A DNA stretch of 64,000 bases from Gaiellasilicea sp963811885 (GCA_963811885.1 CAWETB010000015.1:1364001-1428000), one strand, 5' to 3'. Positions 7,108-17,832 are shown, numbered from the stretch's first letter. The notes: generated from the sequence alone by a model not told the origin. Translations and numbers: made by a program.

Positions 7108-9921
7108 CTAGGCGTCCAGGTCGTCGAGCCATTCCGACATCGGCACGTAGTCGTCCGCCGCCGGATCGCCGCCGTTCGTCGAGGCCTCGACCTGCGGCTC
7201 CGGCGTCTCGGCAGCAGGCTCGCCGCCGTTCTCGGCCGCCGTTGCCGCGGCGGCCGGCTTCTTCCGGTTGCGGCCGCCCCGGGAGCCGCGGCGCGTCTTC
7301 TTCTTGGGCGGCGTCGCCTCGGCGCCGTCCGTCTCCTCGGCGACCGCCTCGACGACCTGCTCGGCCGCCTCGCCGTCGCCCTCCTCGGCGCTGGGCGTCT
7401 CCTCAACGCCGGGCTTCGGCTTCGGCGTCCGCTTCCGGGCCGGCTTCGGCTTCGGCTCGTCGCCGAGCTCGAAGTCGGGAACGTGGATGCGCGGCGTCGC
7501 GGCGGTCGAAGCCTCCTCGGCAGCCTCCGCTTCGGGCGCCTCTGCGGGCTCGGATCCGTCGGTCGCCACGGCGGGCTTCTTCTTCCGGTTGCGGCCGCCG
7601 CGCGAGCCGCGGCGCGTCTTCTTCTTCGCCGGAGCGGTCTCCGCGCCCTCGGCCACGGCCTCGGTCGCCTCCTCCGCCTCGTCCTCGTCCTCGGGCTCGG
7701 GCTCCGCTGCGCCGGCTTCCGGCTCCTCGGCCTCCGTGTCCGTCGACTCGAGCGCGGCGTCGGACTCGACCTCGGGCTCCTCCGTCTCCGCCGTCTTCTT
7801 GGCGCGGCTCGGGGCGCGGGTCGGCTTCTCGGCCTCGCTCTCGAACGTGATCGGGTCGGCCGGCGCCTCGACGCCGTTCAGCGCCGTCGCGTAGGCGACA
7901 CCGTCGAGCACGCGCTCGACGCGCACCTTCGCCTTCTTGCCGACGAGCTTGGCGGCGCCGCCGACGACGACGTCGATGCCGTCGAGCTTGCCCACTGCGG
8001 AGCCGGCGTCGTGCTTGTCCACCTCGACGAGCTTCAGATCGACCTCGGTGCCCTCGGCGATCGGCGTCGGCGGCTGCAGGTCGACGAGCTTGCCCTCAGC
8101 CAGCACGGCGGCGTGGTCGGCGTGGACGCCTTCCTTCGGCGCGAGGAAGAAGCGCTTCTTCGACGCCTCCTCGATCTCGGCCAGGCGCGAGCCGCCCTTG
8201 CCGAGCAGGAGCGACATCGTCTTCGGGTTGACCTCGATCTGGAATGCCTGCGCCCGGGAGCCGGAGGCGAGCGTGCGCAGACGCCGCTCCACCTCGAGCG
8301 CGGCCGACGCCTCCGAGACGACGATGCCGTCGCCGGCGCAGGTCGGGCACTTCTTGGTCAGGATCTCGCGCGGGCCGTCGGTGACGTTCTGGCGTGTCAT
8401 CTCGACGAGGCCGAGCGGGGAGATCTCGACGACGTAGGTCTTCGTCCGGTCGCGCTCGAGCTCGGTGCGGAGCGCCTCCTCGACGGTCGCCCGGTTCTTC
8501 GGGTTCGCCATGTCGATGAAGTCGATGACGATGATCCCGCCGATGTCGCGCAGCCGGAGCTGGCGCACGACCTCCTTGACCGCCTCGAGGTTGTTCTTCG
8601 TGATCGTGTCCTCGAGCCTGCCGGTCGAGTTCTTCGAGCGCGAGCCGACGAAGCGGCCCGTGTTGACGTCGACGACGGTGAACGCCTCGGCGTAGTCGAA
8701 GATCAGGTAGCCGCCGGACGGGAGGTCGACGCGCCGGTTCAGGGTCGAGCGGATCTCGGCGTCGACGCCCGTGCCCTCGAAGAGCGGCGTCTTCTCCTTG
8801 TAGCGGTGCACGCGCTCGAGCATGTGCGGCGAGGTCTTCTTCAGGTAGCCGACGATCCGCTTGTACGTGCGCTCGTGGTCGATCTGGGCGCTCTCGAAGT
8901 CGCCGGCGAAGAGATCGCGGACGATCCGCAGCGGCAGCTCGGCCTCCTGGTAGACGAGCGACGGCGCCTTCGCGGTCTTCGCGCGCGCCTGCACCGTCTT
9001 CCAGAGCCGCTGCAGGAAGACGAGGTCGCGCTCGACGTCCTCGGCCGAGGCGCCCTCGGCCGCGGTGCGGACGATGACGCCGCCCTCCTTGACGTCGAGC
9101 TTCTTGATGATGTCCTTCAGGCGCGTGCGCTCGGCGTCGTCGAGCCGGCGCGAGACGCCGAGGCCCTCGCCCTGCGGGACGAAGACGAGGAAGCGGCCGG
9201 GGAGCGAGATCTCGGTCGTCAGCCGCGCGCCCTTGGTCTTCATCGGGTCCTTGACCGCCTGGACGAGGATCTGCTGGCCGCGGGCGATCAGATCGGTGAT
9301 CTTCTTGCCGTGCCGCTTGCCCTCGAGCTCGGGCACGACGATCTCGTCGACGTAGAGGAAGCCGTTCTTCTCGAGGCCGATCTCGACGAACGCCGCCTCC
9401 ATCCCGGGCAGGACGTTGTCGACGGTGCCGAGGTAGATGTTCCCGGCGATCGAGCGGCGCTCGGGCCGCTCGAGGTAGACCTCGGCGACGCGGTCGTCCT
9501 CGACGATGGCGACGCGCTGCTCGCCGACGTCGACGGAGATCAGGAGCTCGCGCTTGGCCTTCGGCAGCGGCGCGCGCTTCTGGGGGACGCGGCGGCGGTT
9601 GCCCTGCTGGTTGGCGCGGCGCTCCTGGCGCTGGCTCCGCTCGGCGGCGGGCTTGCGCTCGCGACGTTGCTGCGCGGGCTTCTGCTCGGGCTTTTCGGTC
9701 GTCTCCGCCGGACTCTCGGCGGTCGCGCCGGCGCCGGGCTTCTTGCGACCGCGTCCACCGCGATTGCCGCGACGGCGCTTCCTCGGATCGGTTGTCGCAT
9801 CGGCCGGAGCCGTTGCGGAGGTCTGCTCAGCCTGTGTCGGCTGTGGAGCTGGCGGGGCGACGACTGTCGCCGGCTGCTCGGTTGATTCTTGCTTCTTCTT
9901 CCTGCGAAACCACGGGGACAA
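7108..9921 (-). CDS. rne: Ribonuclease E/G family protein
   Basis: A 937-residue endoribonuclease for mRNA decay and rRNA processing. The start is TTG at 9921, six bases after AGGAG. Residues 1-130 are basic and disordered. The catalytic half then has an S1-like domain (GNIYLGTVDNVLPGMEAAF), the 5'-sensor/RNase H-like region, the DNase I-like domain with VVDVNTGRFVG and IIVIDFIDM (catalytic Asp residues), and the zinc link CPTCAGDG. The last ~270 residues are acidic with two copies of KKTRRGSRGGRNRKK; a related RKRRRGNRGGRGRKK lies near residue 50. The Arg/Gly blocks probably bind RNA or partners. Confidence 0.93.
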   Translation of the reverse strand: MSPWFRRKKKQESTEQPATVVAPPAPQPTQAEQTSATAPADATTDPRKRRRGNRGGRGRKKPGAGATAESPAETTEKPEQKPAQQRRERKPAAERSQRQERRANQQGNRRRVPQKRAPLPKAKRELLISVDVGEQRVAIVEDDRVAEVYLERPERRSIAGNIYLGTVDNVLPGMEAAFVEIGLEKNGFLYVDEIVVPELEGKRHGKKITDLIARGQQILVQAVKDPMKTKGARLTTEISLPGRFLVFVPQGEGLGVSRRLDDAERTRLKDIIKKLDVKEGGVIVRTAAEGASAEDVERDLVFLQRLWKTVQARAKTAKAPSLVYQEAELPLRIVRDLFAGDFESAQIDHERTYKRIVGYLKKTSPHMLERVHRYKEKTPLFEGTGVDAEIRSTLNRRVDLPSGGYLIFDYAEAFTVVDVNTGRFVGSRSKNSTGRLEDTITKNNLEAVKEVVRQLRLRDIGGIIVIDFIDMANPKNRATVEEALRTELERDRTKTYVVEISPLGLVEMTRQNVTDGPREILTKKCPTCAGDGIVVSEASAALEVERRLRTLASGSRAQAFQIEVNPKTMSLLLGKGGSRLAEIEEASKKRFFLAPKEGVHADHAAVLAEGKLVDLQPPTPIAEGTEVDLKLVEVDKHDAGSAVGKLDGIDVVVGGAAKLVGKKAKVRVERVLDGVAYATALNGVEAPADPITFESEAEKPTRAPSRAKKTAETEEPEVESDAALESTDTEAEEPEAGAAEPEPEDEDEAEEATEAVAEGAETAPAKKKTRRGSRGGRNRKKKPAVATDGSEPAEAPEAEAAEEASTAATPRIHVPDFELGDEPKPKPARKRTPKPKPGVEETPSAEEGDGEAAEQVVEAVAEETDGAEATPPKKKTRRGSRGGRNRKKPAAAATAAENGGEPAAETPEPQVEASTNGGDPAADDYVPMSEWLDDLDA

Positions 9922-10056
9922 ATGCTTCTCCTAGAGTGAGCGCGCGCAAAGACACGGCCGCGGAAGCGGCCGGTCGCGCGCTGCGATTGGGTGTGAAAGC
10001 GGTAGGCATGGCCTGCTGAGAGGGTATCAGCAGGCTCATGCGAGGCGTTTCGCGGC

Positions 10057-10251
10057 CTACGCGGCTGCCGGGCGGAGCCGCGCCCGGCGCGCGCGGACGG
10101 CGCGCAACCGCTGGGAGAGGCGGGCCCAGGCCCAGGGCTCGAGCTCGGCGTAGCGCGTCTCGTTCTGCGCTCGTGTGGCCTCCAGGTACTCGAACCAAGC
10201 GTCTGCTTCTTCGATCTGAAGCAGCTCTTCCGCGTGCTCGGAACCGACCAT
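10057..10251 (-). CDS. Small conserved-looking protein, 64 residues, unknown function
   Basis: The ATG at 10251 has a good ribosome binding site (GGAGG, four bases before the start). The product is charged and helix-forming, with EEADAWFEYLEATR and a Trp pair (EPWAWARL) followed by an Arg-rich tail. It has no signal peptide or membrane segment. It lies between a DUF697-like gene and the RNase E/G gene on the same strand. I do not recognise the family. The reading frame also runs through from upstream, but the ribosome binding site and the change of composition support this start. Confidence 0.6.
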   Translation of the reverse strand: MVGSEHAEELLQIEEADAWFEYLEATRAQNETRYAELEPWAWARLSQRLRAVRARRARLRPAAA

Positions 10252-10340
10252 CTCGCCTCCCTCCCGTCGTTTCCGGAACCATAGGACCTGGACCGGACGG
10301 AGAACTGCTGATCGACGGCGGAGCGTGCGGCCGCGCGGCC

Positions 10341-10410
10341 GCGAAGCGGCCGCCTTTAGGGATCTTTGCGCGTCACGGGATCCGCTCCCGCGGATTCCGT
10401 GACCTGCGCC
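10341..10410 (+). repeat. Two-hairpin dispersed repeat, copy 2
   Basis: First hairpin GCGGCCGC..GAAGCGGCCGC, then TTTAGGGATCTTTGCGCG, palindrome at 10373-10402 (TCACGG/CCGTGA and ATCCGC/GCGGAT), then CCTGCGCC. Its 3' part overlaps the end of the DUF697-like gene: the last 17 or so residues and the TAA stop (10356-10358) of that gene are read from the repeat. Confidence 0.75.
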
Positions 10411-11169
10411 TGAAAGTAGCGCCAGGCGCCCTCGCCGAGCGCTCGCGTGCCGCCGTAGGCGACGCCTCCCTTGACCGACCCAGCCGCCGACCGGGATCGC
10501 GCCGAGCAGCTGGCGCGCAAAGGCGCGGAAGCCGAATCCCGCCGCGACGGTGGCAAGCACCTCCGGCACCCGCTTCTGGTCGATCTCGACGCCGTGCGCG
10601 GCGGCAAGCCGGAGCACGAGCCTGATCTGGTTCAGGGTGAGGACGGGGAAGTCGGCGCCGGGGACGAAGATCGCGACCCCAAGGATCCCGTTCCTGCGCG
10701 CGAACGACTCGATCATCGCCCTGCAGAGCGGCTCGCGCAGCACCGGCACGCGCGCCGTCAGGCCGGTTCCCGCCTCGCCGAGCCGGGCGGCGACGGCGGC
10801 GGCGATCTCGTCGATCGGGAAGCCCTCTCCGGGGCGGCACTTGACGACGTCGGTCGCGAGCACGTACGGGATCTCGAAGTCCTCCGTGCCGGTCTGGACG
10901 GCGACGACGGGCACCTTGGCGCGCTTCGCAGCCCGGAGCTCCTGCTCGTCCTCCTCACTGGGCGCGCCGGCGAGGATCCGGATCAGGCAGGCAGCGTCCT
11001 CGACACGGCCGCCGACGCGGACGGCGCCGGGCTCCGCGCCGCCCGAGAGCTCCTTTGCGAGCTGCTCCGAGAGCGCGCCGCTCACCAGCAGCGGCCGCGT
11101 CTCCTGCGCCGCGAACTTGAGCTCGCGCGCCAGCCCCCAGATCGCCATCGGGCTCAGGCCCTTCGCCAT
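10356..11169 (-). CDS. DUF697-like protein downstream of rodA (one frameshift)
   Basis: The first ~230 residues read in frame from the ATG at 11169. They include ARRNGILGVAIFVPG and TLNQIRLVLRLAAAHG, typical of the YcjF/DUF697 domain often attached to small GTPases. The helical region continues to AIPVGGW near 10480, then the family sequence (VKGGVAYGGTRALGEG) continues in another frame ending at 10356, which needs removal of one base around 10479-10482. The combined protein is about 270 residues. The ATG overlaps the rodA stop by one base. The function is unknown; position suggests an envelope or cell-shape link. Confidence 0.6.
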
Positions 11170-12347
11170 CAGCGCGCCCGCCTGCGGCCGAGGTGGCCGC
11201 GCGCATGGATCGCCTGCAGGATGCCGATCGCGACGATGTTCACCACCATCGACGAGCCGCCGACGGTGACGAAGGGCAGCGGAATCCCCGTCACCGGCGC
11301 GATCCCCATCGTCATCCCGACGTTGACGAAGACCTGGAAGAGAAAGGCCATCACGATCCCGCCGGCGACGATCGCGCAGAACGCGTCGCGTGCGACCGTG
11401 ATCACCCGGAGGCCGCGCCAGACGATCAGCAGGTAGAGGCCGAGCAGCAGTGCGGCGCCGAAGAAGCCACGCTGCTCCGCGAGCGCGGCGAAGACGAAGT
11501 CGGTGTGGTGCTCGGGGAGGTAGTCCAGCCGCGTCTGGGTCGCCCCCTGGACGCCGCGCCCGTCGAGCCCGCCCGAGCCGACCGCCGTGATCGACTGCGT
11601 CTGGTTGTAGGCGGCGCCGCCGGGATCCTCCTCGAGGTTCGTGAAGTTGAGCCGGGCGGCCTGGTACGGCTCGAGCACCTCGACGCCGGCCGCGGGCAGG
11701 AACCAGACGACGCTGGATGCGAGCAGCGCGACGATGCCGACGAGCAATGCAAGGTGGCTCCAGCGGATCCCGGCGATGAACAGGCAGGCGATGAGCGCCG
11801 CGCCGAAGACGAGCGCCGTGCCGAGGTCGGGCTGCTTGAAGACGAGTGCGATCGGGATCGCCGCCAGCCCGATCGCCTGCAGCACCACCCGCGGGTCGTG
11901 CAGGCGCCGCGCCCGGTCGGCGAGGAAGCCGGCGAGCGCGAGCACGAAGAGGAGCTTCCCGAACTCGGACGGCTGGAACTGGAAGGGGCCGATCTCGATC
12001 CAGCGCTTCGAGCCGCGCGTCGCGTCGGCGAGCGGGAAGACGAGCAGCATCCCGGCGAGCGTGACCACGTAGATCGTCTTCTGCGCGCGGCGGTAGCGGT
12101 CGGGGTCGATCAGGAGCACGACGAGGAAGCCGGCGAAGCCGAGGCCGGCCGCGATCGCCTGCCGGACGACGTAGTAGTTCTGGTCGCCCTCGACGTCGAA
12201 GCGGGTGATCCCGGCCACGGCCCAGAGGCCGTAGGCGACGACCGCGCCGACCGCGAACAGGAGGATCCAGTCGAGCCGGCGGAGGAAGCCGACGACGTCG
12301 ACGTGCTCGCGCGCGGCCGGACGGGAGCGGGAGGCGTACTCAATCAC
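11169..12347 (-). CDS. rodA: Peptidoglycan glycosyltransferase RodA
   Basis: A 392-residue SEDS-family membrane glycosyltransferase that polymerises lipid II for side-wall growth with PBP2. About ten membrane segments are visible. The SEDS signature appears as FGAALIACLFIAGIRW-type helices, with GSGGLDGRGVQG in the large loop and EHHTDFVFAALAEQRGF (conserved Asp/Glu-containing segment). The last helices end with GIPLPFVTVGGSSM, the FtsW/RodA C-terminal motif. The GTG start at 12347 overlaps the mrdA stop by eight bases. Confidence 0.95.
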   Translation of the reverse strand: MIEYASRSRPAAREHVDVVGFLRRLDWILLFAVGAVVAYGLWAVAGITRFDVEGDQNYYVVRQAIAAGLGFAGFLVVLLIDPDRYRRAQKTIYVVTLAGMLLVFPLADATRGSKRWIEIGPFQFQPSEFGKLLFVLALAGFLADRARRLHDPRVVLQAIGLAAIPIALVFKQPDLGTALVFGAALIACLFIAGIRWSHLALLVGIVALLASSVVWFLPAAGVEVLEPYQAARLNFTNLEEDPGGAAYNQTQSITAVGSGGLDGRGVQGATQTRLDYLPEHHTDFVFAALAEQRGFFGAALLLGLYLLIVWRGLRVITVARDAFCAIVAGGIVMAFLFQVFVNVGMTMGIAPVTGIPLPFVTVGGSSMVVNIVAIGILQAIHARGHLGRRRAR

Positions 12348-14394
12348 TCGCCACGACCCCCTGGACGCCGGCGTGCTCGCGGAACCAGGACTCGAAGACC
12401 TTCAGCGCCGCCGGCGCCGCCACCGTGCCGCCGTGACCGCCGTTCTCGATCACCGCGCAGACGACGATCGGCGTCCGCTTCGCACCGCTCGAGCTGGTGT
12501 AGTCGTTGCCGTCGAACGGGCCCCAGCCGCACCACCAGGCCTGGTCCTCGAGGTGGCCGACGGGGTAGCCGGGCAGGTTGACGACCTTCTCCGCCGTGCC
12601 GGTCTTGCCGGCGATCGGAACCGGGAAGCTGCCGAAGACGCCCGAGGAGGTGCCGTTCGCGTCGTGCGTCGCCTCGTAGAGGCCGTCGCGGACGACGGCG
12701 AGCGCGGCCGGGTCGACCCCGATCTCCTTCGGCGGCGCCGCCGGGAAGGTCAGCACCGGCACCGCCGGCTCGCCCTCCGCCGCCGGGCGCTCGGCCGCCT
12801 GCACGAGATGCGGCGTGACGAGCTTGCCGCCGTTGGCGAGCGCGGCGTAGAAGCGCGCCATCTGCAGCGGCGTCACGTTGATGTCCTTCTGGCCGATCGC
12901 CATCTGGATCATGTCGCCCGGGTTCCACGCCTTGTCCCAGGCGGTCCGGCCGACGGCCTTCCGCCACGCCGGCGTGGGCAGGAGGCCGGTCGCGTCGCCG
13001 CCGATATCGAGCCCGGACTGCTGGCCGAAGCCGAACTTCTTCGCCCAGGCCTGCATCTTCGTCCAGTACGGCCGCTCCCGCTCGCCTCGCTCGAAGTAGC
13101 GGTTGCCGACGTCGTAGAAGTAGGTGTCGCAGGACTGCGAGAGCGCCGTCGCGAGCGTCATCGGCATGTTCGTGTACGGGTTCCAGTTCTTGAACTTCTG
13201 CTCGTCGAGCCCGTAGGTCGCGGACGGCGTGCACTGGAGGTACTCGTACGGCGACAGCAGTCCGTCCGAGATCGCAGCCAGCGCTGTCAGCGGCTTGAAC
13301 GTCGAGCCGGGCGGATAGACGCCTGCGATCGCACGGTTGATGCCGGGGTAGTTCCACTCCTTCGCGACCTTCTCGACGACGAGCGGCTCGAGCTTCTTCG
13401 GGTCCGCCCGGCCGACGTAGACCGACGGCTTGTAGGTCGGGTTCGACGCCATCGCCAGGATGGCGCCGTCGCGCGGGTCGAGCGCGACGATCGCGCCGCC
13501 GTTCGCGTTGAAGTGGTCGTCCTGGTAGGCGAGCTCGATGCCCTCGCGGAGCGCGCGCTCAGCCGCCTGCTGCAGGCCGACGTCGAGCGTCAGCCGGACG
13601 TTGTAGCCCGACACGGCGGGCCGGCGCGGCTCGAAGCGCCCGAGCGGCTGGCCGAGAGAGTCGACGCGGAGCTGGTCCATCCCGGGCGTCCCGCGCAGCC
13701 AGCGGTCGTAGGCCGCCTCGACCCCGGTCTTGCCGATCTTCTCGCCGCCGCGGATGTCGCGGTCCTTCGACTTCTCGAGCTGCTTCAGCTCCTCGGGCGA
13801 GACCTCGCCGACGTAGCCGAGCAGCTGCGCCGCCAGTGCCTTGTGCTCGTAGTCGCGCAGATAGGTGCTCGTCACCTCGACGCCCGGGAAGTCGGCCCGG
13901 TGCTCGAGCAGCGTCGCGACCTGATCCTCGTGCACGGCCGTCTTGACGAGGATCGGGGTCAGCGGATCGCCCTTGTTCTCCTCGAGCGCCTTCGTCAGCC
14001 TCGGCAGCGGCACGCGGAGGATCTTCGAGAGCCGCTTGAACATCGCGTAGCGCCCCTCCTCGGGCAGGTCGGCCGTCCAGATCCGCACAGCCGTGCCCGG
14101 GACGTTCGAGACGATCGTGCGGCCCGAGCGGTCGAGGATGGAGCCGCGCTGCGCCTCGACCCGGATCGTCCGCAGCTGGTTGTTCTGGGCCGCGTTCACG
14201 TACCGGTCGCCCGAGAGCACCTGCAGCGCCCAGAGCCGGAGGAAGAGGATCGCGAAGATCAGCAGGGCGAGCCCGGCGAGCACGCCGACCCGCAGCGCCA
14301 GCTGCGGCGTGAAGCGGTAGGGCTCGGCGGCCTTCGGATCGGGCGGCAGGAACCGGCCCGACGGCGAGCGCCGCTCCGGATACGAGCTAGCCAA
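12340..14394 (-). CDS. mrdA: Penicillin-binding protein 2 (transpeptidase)
   Basis: A 684-residue class B PBP that crosslinks peptidoglycan during elongation. One membrane segment lies at about residues 32-55. A PBP dimerisation domain begins with AQRGSILDRSGR. The transpeptidase domain has PPGSTFKPLTAL (catalytic Ser in SxxK), SQSCD (SxN motif position) and AGKTGTAEK (KTG). The start is a TTG at 14394 just inside the end of mreD, giving a coupled mreD-mrdA junction. Confidence 0.95.
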   Translation of the reverse strand: MASSYPERRSPSGRFLPPDPKAAEPYRFTPQLALRVGVLAGLALLIFAILFLRLWALQVLSGDRYVNAAQNNQLRTIRVEAQRGSILDRSGRTIVSNVPGTAVRIWTADLPEEGRYAMFKRLSKILRVPLPRLTKALEENKGDPLTPILVKTAVHEDQVATLLEHRADFPGVEVTSTYLRDYEHKALAAQLLGYVGEVSPEELKQLEKSKDRDIRGGEKIGKTGVEAAYDRWLRGTPGMDQLRVDSLGQPLGRFEPRRPAVSGYNVRLTLDVGLQQAAERALREGIELAYQDDHFNANGGAIVALDPRDGAILAMASNPTYKPSVYVGRADPKKLEPLVVEKVAKEWNYPGINRAIAGVYPPGSTFKPLTALAAISDGLLSPYEYLQCTPSATYGLDEQKFKNWNPYTNMPMTLATALSQSCDTYFYDVGNRYFERGERERPYWTKMQAWAKKFGFGQQSGLDIGGDATGLLPTPAWRKAVGRTAWDKAWNPGDMIQMAIGQKDINVTPLQMARFYAALANGGKLVTPHLVQAAERPAAEGEPAVPVLTFPAAPPKEIGVDPAALAVVRDGLYEATHDANGTSSGVFGSFPVPIAGKTGTAEKVVNLPGYPVGHLEDQAWWCGWGPFDGNDYTSSSGAKRTPIVVCAVIENGGHGGTVAAPAALKVFESWFREHAGVQGVVASD

Positions 14395-14916
14395 GGAGCT
14401 TCACCTCGGTCGCGCGCTCGGACACGGACGCACGGTCGAGCGCCGACCGGCAGAGAGCGAAGACCGGACGGGCGACCGCGAGGTTGAGCACGAGCGTCGG
14501 CAGGAGCGTCTCGAAGAGCGCGCGCCGCGCCCGAGAGCTCCTCGCCGAGCAGGAAGTGGAGCCCATAGCCGACGTAGGCGATCGCGATCGTGGCCACGAG
14601 CACGGTCAGGAGCGGCGCGTAGCCCCGGTCGCGACCGGTGGTCTCGCCGTAGCGCCCGGCCCAGTAGCCGGCGAGCGAGTAGAGCAGCGCCGAGACACCG
14701 AGCGTGTCCAGCGTGAGCACGTCGACCAGCAGGCCCGCCGAAGAACCCTGCCACCGCGCCGACGACGGCTCCGCGCAGCAGCGCGATCGAGAGCAGCGAG
14801 AGCAGCAGCACGTCGGCGACGCCGCCGGCGACGTCGAGCGACGCGAAGAGCGTCACCTGCAGCAGGGCGGCCACGAAGACGATTGCGCCGACGACCGCGC
14901 CCTCGGTGAAACTCAC
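14387..14916 (-). CDS. mreD: Rod shape-determining protein MreD (two frameshifts)
   Basis: A polytopic membrane partner of MreC, about 176 residues. Three reading-frame blocks join into one protein: VSFTEGAVVGAIVFVAALLQ from the GTG at 14916, then LTLDTLGVSALLYSLAGYW, then ALFETLLPTLVLNLAVARP ending at TAG 14387-14389. One extra base at about 14737 (GGGC run) and another indel at about 14525 separate the blocks. Because the neighbouring mreB, mrdA and rodA are intact, I take these as assembly errors. The start overlaps the mreC stop as GTGA. Confidence 0.8.
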
Positions 14917-15871
14917 GGGAGCTCCGGGGTCGGGCGCCGCGGCACGAGCACGAGCACGGAGTCCAGGGACGAGAAGTCGACGTCCGACTCGACCAGCACC
15001 TGCTGCCAGAGGTCGGTGCTGAGCCCGCCGACGAAGGAGACGCGTCCGATCGGGATCCCCTTCGGATAGAGCGACGCCAGCGAGCCGGAGCGCCGAGCCG
15101 GCGGTGACGATCTCGTCGCCGACGTGGACGACCTCGCGCTTCGAGACCCGGTCGAGCGCGAGCGAGTTGCCGGACTCGCCGTGCACGACGACGCCGGCGG
15201 CCCGCGTGCGCAGGTCGACGGAGGAGACGGCGCTCTGCTCGTCGGTGAGCAGGCGCACGCGCGCGGCGCCGCCCGTCACCTTCGTGACCGTGCCGACGAA
15301 CCCGTCCGCGGTCACGACCGCCGCGTTGACGCGGACGCCGTCGTCCGAGCCTGCTGTGACGACGATCTCCTGCTCGAACGCCGACGAGGGCCGTGCGATC
15401 ACCTCGGCCGCGACGCCGTCGATAGTCCGCGGGGAAGGAGGGCGAGTCGCGGTACTCGAGCAGGCGCTTGAGGACGACGTTCTGCTGCAGCGCCGACTCG
15501 TTCTGGATCACCTGCTGCTTCAGCAGCTCGTTCTCGGCCTTCAGATCCTCGTTCTCGGAGCGCGCGTTGAAGAGGTCCTTCGTCCAGCCGTACGCGTCCC
15601 GGAACGGGCGCGCGACCCGCTCGACGCCGACCTCGAGCGGTTGCAGCGCGCTCGCGACGGCGCCCTGGGCGTCGTGCAGCGGCCCGTCCGAGCTCTCGCG
15701 GAAGGAGGCGGTGATCAGCGCGAGCGCGAGCAGCACGAGAGTCCCCAGCACGATCCGGCGCCTGAGGGCACTGGTGTTGCGTGAGGAAAGCGAACGCGGG
15801 GCGGGACGCCGGACGGGAAGGCCCAGCACCGCCGATCTTGCGGTGCGGTTGCGTGGCACGGAACGGCTCAT
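14913..15871 (-). CDS. mreC: Cell shape-determining protein MreC (two frameshifts)
   Basis: A bitopic periplasm-facing protein linking MreB to PBP2/RodA, about 319 residues. After a basic N terminus there is a membrane helix (IVLGTLVLLALALITAS), then a coiled coil (NEDLKAENELLKQQVIQNE), then the two beta domains with FVGTVTKVTGGAARVRLLTD and SLASLYPKGIPIGRV. The frame changes at about 15424 and about 15092. Both junctions are one-base indels, and correction restores a complete protein ending LVPRRPTPELP at 14913. Confidence 0.82.
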
Positions 15872-15910
15872 GGTAGCGGCCTCCTCGGAGGCGCTCAGGC
15901 CCGGTTGGGT

Positions 15911-16966
<1,056 letters not shown>

Positions 16967-17001
16967 ACCCGCGCCCCACTCTAGCCTGCAACACTCGCAG
17001 G

Positions 17002-17832
17002 GTGGCCGTCTCGCGCGCCGTGCTCGTCACCGGCTGCTCCTCCGGGATCGGCCGCGCGACCGCGGAACGGCTGGCGGCCGCGGGCTGGACGGTGTACGCC
17101 AGCGCACGCCGGCTGGAGGCGGTCGAGGAACTCGCCGGCTGCCGGCCGCTTCGGCTCGACGTCACCGACGACGAGTCGATGCGGGCCGCGGTCGAGCGGA
17201 TCGAGCGGGAGGAGGGCGCGGTCGGCGTGCTCGTCAACAACGCCGGCTACAGCCAGAGCGGCGCCGTCGAGGGAGTCCCGCTCGACGAGGCGCGGCGGCA
17301 GTTCGAGACGAACGTCTTCGGGTTGATGCGCCTGACGCAGCTCGTCCTGCCCGGGATGCGCGAGCAGCGCTGGGGGAGGATCGTCAACGTCAGCTCGATG
17401 GGCGGCGAGCTGACCTTCCCGGGCGGCGGCTGGTACCACGCCTCCAAGCACGCGGTCGAGGCGCTCAGCGACGCGCTCCGCTTCGAGGTCGCCGGCTTCG
17501 GCATCGACGTCGTCGTGATCCAGCCGGGCCTGATCCGCACGGGCTTCGCGGAGGCGGCCGTCGGCTCGATCGAGGTCGGCGACGGCCCGTACGGCCGCTT
17601 CGACGCGGCCGTCGGCGCGGCGACCGCGGGTGCCTACGACGGCGCGTTCGCGCATCGGCTCGGCGGCGGGCCGGAGACGGTCGCGAAGGCGATCGAGCAG
17701 GCGGTGACGGCGAAGCGGCCGCGCACGCGCTACCGCGTCACCCCGTCCGCACGCCTGTTCATCACGCTCCGGCGCGTCCTCGGCGACCGCGGCTGGGACG
17801 CGCTCGTCGGCCGCAGCTACCCGAGGCCGTAG
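17002..17832 (+). CDS. Short-chain dehydrogenase/reductase
   Basis: A 276-residue classical SDR: TGCSSGIG cofactor loop at residues 9-16, NNAGY near residue 81, catalytic Ser in NVSSMGG and the YHASK pair about 12 residues later. It acts on an unknown alcohol/ketone with NAD(P). The GTG start at 17002 has no ribosome binding site; AACACT six bases upstream could be a leaderless -10 box. It is a lone plus-strand gene inserted between mreB and maf, and overlaps the end of maf by 16 bases. Confidence 0.85.
   Translation: MAVSRAVLVTGCSSGIGRATAERLAAAGWTVYASARRLEAVEELAGCRPLRLDVTDDESMRAAVERIEREEGAVGVLVNNAGYSQSGAVEGVPLDEARRQFETNVFGLMRLTQLVLPGMREQRWGRIVNVSSMGGELTFPGGGWYHASKHAVEALSDALRFEVAGFGIDVVVIQPGLIRTGFAEAAVGSIEVGDGPYGRFDAAVGAATAGAYDGAFAHRLGGGPETVAKAIEQAVTAKRPRTRYRVTPSARLFITLRRVLGDRGWDALVGRSYPRP

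Noticed and set aside
7483..9885. An 800-residue plus-strand open frame opposite the RNase E/G gene
   Set aside because: Antisense shadow caused by extreme third-position GC; no family motifs, Arg/Leu/Asp-rich, while the minus strand is a clear RNase E/G.
10057..11169. A 370-residue protein joining the DUF697-like and the 64-residue protein
   Set aside because: The stretch between 10250 and 10480 is not protein-like in that frame, and a second frame carries the conserved DUF697 end; a ribosome binding site starts the small gene.
12373..14487. A 704-residue plus-strand open frame opposite mrdA
   Set aside because: Antisense shadow of PBP2, which is intact with all motifs.
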